Below, piece by piece: positions 55,141 through 64,000 of a stretch of 64,000 bases of DNA. The translations under genes and the position numbers were made by a program. Source of the stretch: Diacronema lutheri (taxonomy: Eukaryota; Haptophyta; Pavlovophyceae; Pavlovales; Pavlovaceae); contig JAGTXO010000037.1 in the NCBI GenBank assembly GCA_019448385.1, forward strand, positions 124,001 to 188,000, read 5' to 3'. The notes below the pieces were generated by a model. The model was not told the origin of the DNA. It made no database searches and was given only the letters and a program-made list of their open reading frames with translations. The number at the start of each line of letters is the position of its first letter. Within the stretch, counting starts at the first letter, position 1.

Positions 55141-55755
55141 CAGCCGGCTCGACGTGGAGCCGTTGGACCCGGCGCTGGGCTCAGCGTCACCGCCGTCGGC
55201 AGCATCGCCTGCGTGGCCGAGCTCGGAGCCCGACGCGCCGACCTTGCCGGCAGCCTGGCCGCGGGTGCGGCAGATGGCAGCGGTGCCAACAGATGCGACG
55301 ATCGGCATCGCGGAGACGGCTGCAGACATCTCTACGGCGGCGATCGGCCCAGCTGCGCGCGAGGCCCGCCAAGTTGTCTCCGTGACGCGCGCATTGCCAA
55401 CAGCGGTGAGTGCGTCCTCGTCTCCGGCGGCCGCTGTGCCCTCCCCCCCCCCCCCCCCCCTCCCCCCCCCCCCCCCCCCCCCCCCCCCCCACACACACAC
55501 CACTCTCCCTACCTCCTTCCTCCTTTCGCACCTCGCACGCGCACGCCGTCCGCTGTCCGCTGTCCGCGGCCCAAGTTGCCTTGCGGAAGCCGAGCAGGCA
55601 GAGCCCTGCTTGGATGGCTCCAGCGCGCATCTTGTGGATGGCGACGCTGTGGGCGAGCACGGACGCTTAAATGTGACCAGTGGCGTGCACGTGCACGTGC
55701 GCTGGCTGGACGTCGAGCGTGTGCGCCTTGTCCGCACGTGTGCACTCACGTGCGT
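55141..55755. other. Spacer with a long poly-C and CA run
   Basis: The 3' part after the USP-like gene. From 55441 to about 55490 the sequence is almost pure C, followed by ACACACACAC to 55502. No gene is supported. Length of the homopolymer in the assembly should not be trusted. Confidence 0.5.
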
Positions 55756-55759
55756 CTGC

Positions 55760-56000
55760 GGCGATCTGCCCGGCGCGGTAGTCCGCGCGCGAGAGAGCCG
55801 CGTCGGCAGTAGGAGGAGGACATCGTACTTGCGCCTGACGAGGACGGCGAGAAGTGCGGCTTTTCGCTCGGGGCCTACCATGCCGCCGAGGTTGGCGCTG
55901 GCGAGCGTGAGGCAGTCGGAGCGCGCTGGGCCCGGGTTGGAGGCCTCACCCCGGGGGACGGGAGGATTCAAGGCGCCGAGCCGCTGCGGGTGCGGCGGGA
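55760..56000 (-). mobile_element. LINE (non-LTR) endonuclease start, remnant
   Basis: On the minus strand a short coherent segment reads PRGEASNPGPARSDCLTLAS, then ANLGGMVGPERKAALLAVLV and KYDVLLLLPTRL. The EASNPGP leader followed by a TLA.AN...L strand and DVLLLQETRL-like strand is the usual beginning of the apurinic endonuclease domain in protist LINE elements; here LPTRL replaces the QETRL active-site Glu. Downstream (below 55760) the frame is lost, and no reverse transcriptase is seen, so this is a 3'-truncated or decayed copy. The sequence upstream to about 56230 includes a hydrophobic segment that could belong to the same element. Confidence 0.55.
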
Positions 56001-58405
56001 GGCCCCGGGCGGGTGTGCTAATGCGGCTCGATGGCCGCATGCCGGGGGGGAGGGGGGGGGGGGTTGGGGGGGGGGGGGGGGGGGGGGGCGTTGGGCCGCC
56101 CGCGGAAACTGAGGTGAGCGTGTGGGAGCGGCGCGCGTCGGCGCGCGCGGCTGGCGTGCAGCACGGATGGGTCTTATGTGGACTTCGCGGGGCGGATCCC
56201 GGTGCAGGGATTGCCGACGTAGGCCGCGAGCGCGAGCAGGGCGGGGATGAAGACGGATGATGGGGTTGGGGCCAAGGCCGCCGCACCCGCAGCTATCACC
56301 GTGGCAGCGACCGCCACGGTCAGTGCGAGGCTCGCGTGGCCCGCTGCCCGCCAGGTCCAGGAGGGCCGGCCTGCGGCCTCAGTGCCCAGCGTTGGGCATG
56401 TCAGCGTCTGCGTCTGCGGGCCCGCCACTGCGATGGCGCTTTGAGCCCGGCGCACCAAAACGCAATCGGTCCGCCGATCGGGGGTGCGAGGCGTGCGCGG
56501 GGGCTTGGGGTGGGCTCCGGGTGCCGGCGCTGTGCCAGCGGCGGGCTTGGTTGACGCCGTCTTGCCGGGGCCCTTGCGCCTTGCGGCGCGAGCGTCGCGG
56601 AGGGGCGTCGGCTGCGCTGGCTCCGCGTCGGCGGTGGCGTGGGGCAGGCTCTTGTGGAGGGCGGAGCGCTCGCGCACGAGTCGGTTGCCAAGGCGGGCTG
56701 TCTGCGTGCCGTTGGGCTGCGCTTGGGCAGGTAGGACCTGCGGCCTCGAGGGCGTGCGGGTTTTCGTGTTGGGCCAGGCGGCAGCGCGCACCGGCCGTGT
56801 TCGCGGCCGGCAGGCGGACGTCCGCAGCGGGGCGGAGAATGCGGGTGAAGCGCCTGCATGGGCGCGGTTCGCACCTGGCGGCCAGGCGATCACGAACCGT
56901 TGGGTCGCCCGGCTGTTTGGTGGAGCTGAGGGCAGCAAGGATAGCGAGCTTGGCCGCCTCATCGGTGACGAGCGGCACTGTTGCCCAGCTCTGTACCTCG
57001 AAGCCCTGGATGTGCAGGCGTCGGGGAAGTTCCCGGCAGCGTCGCCTGCGTCCGTCGAGAGGCGGACCGAACTCGCGCCCGTGCCCCCGTTGGCGACACC
57101 GAGCTCTCGCTCGTTCACACCGGCCCGCCGACGCGGGCGCGTGATGCGCGCGCGTTGGGTGCGTGTCTGCCTCGAGCAGCATGCCCAGTCGCAGTTCGGG
57201 CGCGTGTCCGTCTGCCTCAAAACGCCACGTGGAGGGGAAGGCGCGGGGCGGGCTCGCCGAGGAGGTGCCGCCGCTCGCTGCCACCCGGCGCGGGCTCGGT
57301 GCAGACGTCTTCGGGTGCCGCGCTCTTCGCGCCATGCACGAACGTTCCGCCGCGCTCGCAGCGCGCGAGCGCACACACAGAGCGCGCGGCGACCCCGGCG
57401 GGGGCAGTGCGTCCCGATGGCACTCGCGGGCGCGCGCCTGGCCTGGGCGCAGCTGGGCGCGTTGCCGCCCGCGCAGCGAGCCGCCCGCGCGCCTCGCCGC
57501 GCGCGCGCTTCGTCGCACGCGTGCGCCCTGCATGCACGCGCACAGCGCGCGGCGGCTCGGCGCAGTGCAAGGCAGAGCGTGCTGCAACGGTTGCGAGGGC
57601 GCGCACGCGCGGCGCGGCGCGCCCCTGTGTGGTCGCCTACGCGCGGCGCGTGGTCCGGACGCAGCTGGGTGGCGTGATGCCGTTCGTGCAACACAGTGCG
57701 CGTGAGAGCCGCACGTGCACACCCGCAGTGCAACGCGGCATTGCGCGCGTTGCGTGCGCGGAGCGCGGCTGGATGTGCTTGAGGTCGCGCAGCATGCCGC
57801 GCGCCGCGCGCTGTGCGGCGCAGCGAGTCGGCCATGCCCCTGGTCCTCGTCTCCGGGGGGGGGGGGGGGGGGCGGGGGGGGGGTGGTGGTGGTGGTGGCA
57901 ACCAGGATCCGCCAGCGCGTGGTGGGCGCCGTCCAACTCCCAACCAGGATGCGCCCCGTTCTTCCCCGACACTCTCCGTCCAAACCCGCCGCCCAGCCTG
58001 CCGCCGCACCCGCCGCCAACGCCGCCGCGCACCCATCCGCCGAGCTCACCGCGCGCGCGCTCGCGCTCACGCTGCGCGACGAGGCTGCGCAGGCCGGCGC
58101 GCGGCCGTGCAGAGCAGCGCAGGCCGGCGCGCGGCCGCGCGCGCGCGCTCACGTTGCGGCCGCGCAGCGAGCTTTCGCCGCGTCGCAGCCCCTCCGAGCA
58201 GCCACGATGCACGCCCCCGGAGGACGTTGGCCGCGCTCGGAGGCCGCGCTCGGGCGCGCAAAGAGAGGCGGCGCGGGCAAACGAGTAGGCTCGGCGCGCT
58301 GGCGGGTCCTGGTTGTGGGAGAGCGGGGCATTCTCCAGGGCATCATGTAAATTCTCCCCAAGTATCATCCGGGCTGCCATCCGGACACTGACGTGTCCAC
58401 AGTCT
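56001..58405. other. Decayed or non-coding tract with poly-G runs
   Basis: Poly-G runs at about 56046-56090 and 57857-57890 (the second followed by GGTGGT repeats) bracket an Ala/Arg/Pro-rich stretch. On the minus strand small normal-looking pieces appear (VQSWATVPLVTDEAAKLAIL near 56980; GHASLALTVAVAATVIAAGA near 56310) that could be the ORF1 part of the LINE whose endonuclease start lies at 55760-56000. I cannot support a gene. Confidence 0.35.
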
Positions 58406-58409
58406 GCAG

Positions 58410-59594
58410 ATGGAGGACTCCGTGAAGGACGCTTTGCGCGGCGGGCTGGGCAGCTCGGACAGTTTCTCGCTGGCCCTCAGCACCACCGTGGCGAACAGTG
58501 TGCGCCACCCCCACGTGGTCCCACCCGAGTGCGTCCTCGCCCTGCTGCATGGCGAGAGTCTCGGCCCGAGCGTGGTCAAGGTGGAGTTCAAGGCGTGCTC
58601 GAAGCATGCGCTCAAGGTGGCGCTGCGCAACCTGGGCAAAGCATGCGCGGATGCGGACCGGCTTGGGCAGGTGCTCGTGGTCGTGCTACCGCTCTGCCTC
58701 CGCGCGTCCAGCGGCCTCGATCACTGGACGGCGGCGTACCTGCTCCTCGCGCCGCCTGCGCAGCGCGGCGCGCCGCCCGGCGCCGCGCTCGCCCTGCACG
58801 CCGATTCGCTCAGCTTGGGCAATGGCGAGTCGGCGCACGCCACGGCGGCCGGCAAGCTCATCATGACGCTCGCCCAGCGCATCGGCATCCCAGCGCCGCC
58901 CATCGATGCCTTGAAGGCGCCCGCGCAGAGTGGGAACGAGTGTTGCTTCGCCGCGGCAACACTCGCGGCCGAGGTCGCGGCGAGCGCAGCGCCGACGGCG
59001 GGCCGCCGCGCGAATGTCCTTGTCGGGATCAAGAAGGCTTTGAACGCGCGCCTCACGCGACTCACGACGGCCGCGTACGAGGAGATCCGCAAGCGCACGC
59101 TCCACGCCGCCGTCGGCGCTCTGCTCGACGACGGCGCCAGGCGCTGCGGCGCGTTCACCGACGAGGCCGCGCGGCTCGCCGAGGCCGCGCGGCTCGCCGA
59201 GGCGTGCGGTGCCAGTATCGGCGGATCCGCGCCCGACGGGCTGCTGCAGGCCGTCGAGGCGGCGCTGCGCGCGCCCGACGACCGCATCGCACGCACGGCC
59301 GCGCTCGACGCGCTCACGGGCGCTGCAGGCCGCGCGCTGTCGACGGCGGCCAGGCCGCGCGGCGCAGCGGCGCCAAGGCCGCCGTCGCGAGCGCCACCGC
59401 CGCGTGCGCCGCAGCGGCGCGCCGCCTCGGCGTGGGGGCACCGACCATTCAGCAGCCTCGGCGTGGGCGAGGGCGACGGGGGCGATGGCGACGCCACCAC
59501 CGCTGACGACGGGGAGGACGCGGAGGACGGGGACGACGACCTCTCCAACGACGATGCGGGTCACGACACCGACGACGACTCCGCCGACGGCGGC

Positions 59595-59625
<31 letters not shown>

Positions 59626-61690
59626 GCGGAGGCGGCGACGGAGGCGACGGCGGCGGCGGCGGCGGCGGCCAAGGCTCGCCGTCGGCAGCCCCAGAGGACT
59701 TCGCGCTGGCCAGCCCCGAGGCGGTGCTCGAGCTGCTCGCGGCCGCCGCGACTGTGCGCGAGCAGCTGGCGCTCGCCTTTGCGCCGTCCGGCGGCGCGCG
59801 CGGCGACGCGCTGGACGCGAAGCGCGCGCCCTTTGAGGTGCTGCGCTCGCTGCTGGTGCGCGTCGCGCGGCTGTCGGACGTGCGCGCGCGGCTGCGCCTC
59901 CGCCAGCTGCTGCTCGCGCTGCGCGATCCGCGTTGCGCTGCCAAGCGCTCGCGGCGGCGCACGGACGAGCTGCGCGACGCGCGCCGCGTCGCCGAGCGGC
60001 TCGTCGCCGAGCTGCACGTGGCCCTGCCCGACTGGCAGCTCTTCTCCGGCGTCTGCACCGGCGAAGACGGCTCGGCCGACGCGCCGTTCACGATGCTGCG
60101 CGTCGCGCCGCGGCCGGGGCAGCGCGGCGCGCCGGGCGTGCGCGACGTCGCCCAGCTGCTCGGCGGAGTGCGGCTATCGAGCGCGCCGCGTGCGCTGCTG
60201 GTCGCGATCGACCGCCCGTCGACCGACAGGGAGCCGGTCGAGCTCGGCGGGCCGGGCGGCGGCGGTGGCGGCGCGCTCGTGCTCGGCACCGTCGGCGGCC
60301 CCGACGCGACGTTCGCGCTGGCGAGCGTGCTCGTCCAGCGCCGCGGCCGCAAGCGCGACGCGTGCGCCGTGCTCGCGCCCGCGCCCGACGGCGGCTGGTG
60401 GCGCGTCGACGGCGGCGGCAAGCAGCGAGACAACGCTGGCAGCGCGGCGGCCGAGGCGCGCGAGCTCGCCGTGGTCGCGCTGTACGAGCGCGTCGAGCCG
60501 CACGCGCCGGCGCGCCGAGTGGTCGGCGCGGCCGACGAGGCGCGCCTGTGCGCCGTCGCGCGCGCGCTCGACGCGCACGGCGAGCAGGTGTGGCGGTGGG
60601 CGACGGACACGGCGCCGCCGCTCCGCGACGCGCTCGACGTGTTGCGCGTCGGGGCGGACGCGCCGTCGGCGTGCGCCGCGCTCGCGGCCGCCGAGCTCGC
60701 GCCGCTCTTCGCGCGCGCGCACGTCGACGGCGCGTGGGCGGCGCGCGACGGCGACGTTGTGCTCGCGGAGGCGCGCAGCGCGGCCGACGCCGACGGCGTC
60801 CGTAAACGCACGCGCCGGTCGACGCCGTCACTCCGCCCCAGGCTCGTCGTCGCGCTGCGCGATGGCACAGGCGGAAGGGTCGTGGCGCTGCTCGTCGTGC
60901 TGCCGCCGCGCGCGGCGGGCGCCCCCGCGAGGCCGCTGCTCGTCGCGCCGCGCGTCGGCGGCGACGACGACTGGCGCATCGCGCGCGCGCACGTCGGCGA
61001 GCTGCGCAGCGCGGAGCTGCTCAGCACGGAGCCGACGCACGTCGCGATCGGCGGCGTCGCGCGCGCGAAGCCGCACGTCCTTGCGCTCGAGCTCGCGCTG
61101 CTCGCGCGCGCGGTCGTGTGCCACGACCTCGGCGACGCGTGGGCGCGCTGCACGAGCGCAGACGAGATGTGCCGCAGTGCGAACGCGCACATCGCCGGCC
61201 TGCCCGACGCGCGCGACGGTGTCGAGCGCGCGGCCGTGGCCGTTGCGGCGCATCGCTGGCGGTGGGACGTGCCGCTCGCGGCGCCCTCCGCCGCCGCGTC
61301 CACGGCCGCGGCGCCAACCCCGCCGGCGGCGCCGGGCGGCGGTGGCTCGGCGCCGCTCGGCGCGCCGGTGGCGCACGTGGCGGCGAACGCGGCGGCGGGC
61401 GCGCTCGTCGTGGCGGCGGCGGCGGCCGTCGCGGCACCGAGGGCGCCGTGCGCGCCACGCGCGGGCGCGACGGCTGCGGCGGTGGTGGTGACGGGCACGG
61501 CGGCGACGAGCGCGGTGGCAGAGGGCGCGGCGCCAACCTCGCCGGCGGCGGCGGACGGCGGTGGCTCGGCGCCGCTCGAACGCGAACGCCGCTGCGTCTA
61601 CACTGCGCCTGGACAGGGCGACGCGGACGCGCGCGTGTACGACGCCAAGGACCCCGAGAAGCTAAAAGCGGGCAGGGCGCGCGCCAAGGA
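58410..61690 (+). CDS. Ulp1-like (C48) peptidase with degenerate USP-like domain
   Basis: From ATG 58410 (MEDSVKDALRGG). Residues ~40-185 form a C48-type cysteine peptidase: VVPPECVLALLHG, then LDHWTAAYLLLAP with the catalytic His near 105, ALHADSLSLG with the Asp near 131, and PAQSGNECCFAAATLAA with the Gln and Cys near 178. After an acidic Gly/Asp tract (59500-59670) comes a second domain with USP-like strands but no Cys or His box: RALLVAIDRPSTDREPVELG, VGGPDATFALASVLV, GGWWRVDGGG and AVVALYERV. Further sequence to about 61.2 kb again shows paired strands (RPRLVVALRDGTGGRVVALL). Such a mixture is unlike known host deconjugases; it could be part of a mobile or virus-like element. Continuity with the next block is not clean. 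Confidence 0.6.
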
Positions 61691-64000
61691 CCCCGACCAC
61701 GCCCTCTGCCACCGCGCTCGACGCGCACGCGACGGGCACGATCGTCACGCAGCAGCGCCCGGAGGTCATGACCGGCGCGGAGATGCACCGCCTCGCCGCC
61801 CTGACGCAGGGCGCGGGGTACGGTAACGTCGTGCTGGCCAAGCTGGGCGAGCCCGGCTTCGCGGGGACGACATGGCACATGACGTCGGGCGTGGAGAACC
61901 AGTTGCACGCGGTACGAGCGGCCGCGCGCGCGTACGCGCTCGACGGCTGGGGCGGCGTGTACGATGCGGACGAGGACTTTGCCGTCTTCGAGGGCTTGCC
62001 GCGGCTCGCCGCGCCCGAACCGCTCGCGGCCATCGCCGGCGGGTCGGCGGACGCGGTGTTCTGCTGGCGGTCCGGCCGGTCCGTCATCGGCGAGGTGAAG
62101 ACGGTTCACTTCGATGGCGACCGCGCCGCTGCCATCGTCCACGCGCGGGCGCTGCGCGTCAAGCCCGATTGGCGCTCGCAGCCCAGGATCTACGAGGCGG
62201 CGTGCGGCGCGGAGGGCACGGTGCTGCTCGTGTGGGTCGTGCCCGACCGTCACAAGAACCCGCGGCTGGACTGGGCGCCGATTCTTGTCGTGATCCACCT
62301 GCCCGCCGACCCCGACTGGCTCGCGCGCGCCACGCCGGCGATCGAGGAGGCGTGGCGCGAGGTCGAGGACGGACGCGCGCTCGCGGAGGCGCGCGGCGTG
62401 CCGCAGCACCTCGCCTACACGCTAAGCCCACGCTTCCGAGGCACCGCGCCGCGCGGCGCCGCGCGCGTGCCGCCGCGCCTCGGCGCGAGCGACGCGCGCG
62501 AGGCGCGCGCGCTCGCGGCGCTCGTGTCGGCGCTCATGTTCGTGCCGGCCTGGCGGCGCGCGGTGCGCGCGGCGAGCCGCGCCCCCGACAGTGGCGCCGC
62601 GGCCGTCGCGCGCGCGCTCGCGCGCCTGCACAACGCGCTCGAGCCCGATGACGAGAGCGCGCCCGAGTCGGCGCGCGTCGCGCCGCTCGCCGCCGCGCTC
62701 GAGCAGTCGGCGGGCTGGCCGGCGGGCACGGCGCGCGGCTTGTCGGCCGACGGCGCGCTGCGCGCGCTGCTCGACGTGCTGCGCGCGTGCGGCGCGAGCG
62801 ACGAGCTCGAGCGCGCGCTGCACGGCGGCGAGCCGCCGGCGCCGGGCGCGCCCTCGGCGCGCGGCGCGTCGGCCGCGTGGCCGCTCGTCGCGCTGCGCGC
62901 CGCCGACGCGCGCGGCGCGAGCGCCAGCGCCGCCGTGTCGCGCGCGCTCGGCGCGCACGGGGTGCGCAACCCGCCGCGGCTCGTCGTCGTGCACGTCGCG
63001 GACGCGACCGAGTCGCTGCTCGAGATGCCCGAGCGGCTCGCGCTGCGCGTCGCGCGCGGCGCCGAGCCGGCCGAGCCGACCGCGGACGGGGCCGACGCCG
63101 ACGCCGACGCCGAGCCCGCCGCCGTGCTCAGGCTGGTCGCCGTCGTGCTGCGCGACGCGTGCGACGACAAGGAGCGGCTCGTCGCCTGCGCTGCCCTCGC
63201 GCCCGGCGATCGCGACTGGATGCGCGTTGCCGCCGCGAGCCGGCGCGCGTGCACCGCGAGGGTCGCGCTCGAGGGCCGCGCGCTGCTGCTCGTGTACGCG
63301 GCCGAGCCGGACGGCGCGCGCGCGCGCGGCGGCGGCGCGAGCGCGCGCGCGGCGGGCGCGCCGGCCGGCGCGCCCGGCGCGCCGAGCGCGGAGCCGGCCG
63401 GCGAGTCGCGCGGCCGCCGCGTCGCGCCGCACCTGCCGCCGCTGCCGCGCAAGCGCAAGCGCGATGCCGAGGCGCGCGCGCGGCTCGCGGCCGACACCGC
63501 GCGCGTCGACGCGGCGGCGCGACTCGGCGGTCCGCCGCTCACGTACACGTGTGGCGGGCGGCCGCTGTCGACGCACGACGTGCGCGCGCTCCAGGGCAAG
63601 TACACCGAGGTGCCTTCGATCGTCGTCGAGGCCGAGCTCGGCGCGATCAACCGCGCCGCGGACAAAGCCGGCCGGCCGTGGAGGACGGCCGGACCGGCCG
63701 TCGCGCGCGCGCTGCTCGCCGCCGTCGCCGACGGCGGCGGCGAGCCCAATCGCGCGCAGGCCGCGCTGGACGAGCACGGCCTCGGCAAGTGCACGCACCT
63801 CGCGCTGCTCTTCGCCAGCACCAATCGGCGGGTCGGCGCGGCCGTCGTGGTCGTCGTGCGCGACGGCGAGGGCGGCTGGGTGCAGCACTACAACCCGACC
63901 GCCGCGCCGGAGCGCGCCACGGGGGCCAAGCCGATCGCCGTGCGCGAGCGCGCCAAGGAGATCGAGCGCCAGGCGGAGCAGCTCGTCCGCGGGCTCGCGC
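61691..64000 (+). CDS. YqaJ/lambda-exonuclease-like nuclease followed by USP-like and Ulp1-like domains (runs off window)
   Basis: An open plus-strand frame with no stop up to the window end. At 61.78-62.3 kb: TGAEMHRLAALTQGAGYGNV, SGVENQLHAVRAAARAYALD, AGGSADAVFCW with the metal Asp, VIGEVKTVHF with the E-x-K, and WRSQPRIYEAACGAEGTVLL with the Gln helix, the order found in YqaJ/lambda-exonuclease PD-(D/E)XK nucleases. From 62.5 kb a USP-like domain follows (ALVSALMFVPAWRRAVR, PPRLVVVHVADATESLLEMP, LRLVAVVLRDACDDKERLVA, ALLLVYAAEP) without catalytic Cys or His. After a basic linker (LPRKRKRD) the sequence from 63.5 kb resembles a second Ulp1-type fold (THLALLFAST, GGWVQHYNP). The frame differs from that of the preceding block, so about one break or an intron lies between them. 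Confidence 0.55.

Overview
This window is a gene-dense, extremely GC-rich piece of a nuclear eukaryotic genome. Evidence for a eukaryote: CDC45, calnexin, a P4-ATPase, a tubulin polyglutamylase subunit, protein phosphatase inhibitor-2, and fourteen short introns (88-190 nt) that all fit GT-AG and restore reading frames exactly. The base composition, compact introns, flagellar-type tubulin modification gene and a bacterial-type release factor with a secretory leader (expected for an organelle, perhaps a secondary plastid) suggest a unicellular alga, most plausibly a haptophyte; another alga or an alveolate relative cannot be excluded. Species-level assignment is inference.

Layout. 1-19190 (-): 5' part of a giant gene (at least 6,216 codons in five exons) of the DUF3638/DUF3645 family, with lectin-like, two nucleoredoxin-like and EF-hand elements. 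19440-20039 (-): Lin0512-family protein, with a ~660-bp insertion flanked by a 13-bp direct repeat just upstream. 20832-24476 (-): TPGS1-like gene and a glycosyltransferase/FkbM-methyltransferase fusion, in the same frame and separated only by one stop and one codon. 24500-24997 (+): membrane-anchored inhibitor-2, divergent from the fusion gene by 23 bp. 25207-26100 (-): multi-pass membrane protein. 26159-28197 (+): release factor 3. 28320-29549 (+): secreted/ER orphan. 29709-30494 (+): HhH-GPD glycosylase-like protein without the usual catalytic Asp. 30580-32925 (-): orphan. 33130-42594 (-): P4-ATPase fused to a two-domain guanylate cyclase (2,750 aa model) containing a striking 82-bp tandem repeat made of exon end plus intron start. 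42717-45137 (-): CDC45. 45216-47129 (-): calnexin.

From about 47.2 kb the character changes: broken orphan frames, telomere-like repeats, poly-C/poly-G tracts, a LINE endonuclease remnant, a decayed block with a giant-virus-like protein and a PIF1-type helicase (about 50-52.5 kb), a USP-like peptidase (54-55.1 kb), and a long block (58.4-64 kb, running off the window) that mixes Ulp1-like peptidase, USP-like and YqaJ/lambda-exonuclease-like nuclease domains. This right-hand third looks like accessory or mobile DNA.

Functionally the left two thirds is ordinary host biology: cyclic-nucleotide signalling coupled to lipid flipping, replication (CDC45), ER folding (calnexin), organellar translation (RF3), cilium/tubulin modification (TPGS1). 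I see no operon-like logic except the unusual TPGS1 pair. All functional calls are from motif recognition by eye, without database searches.
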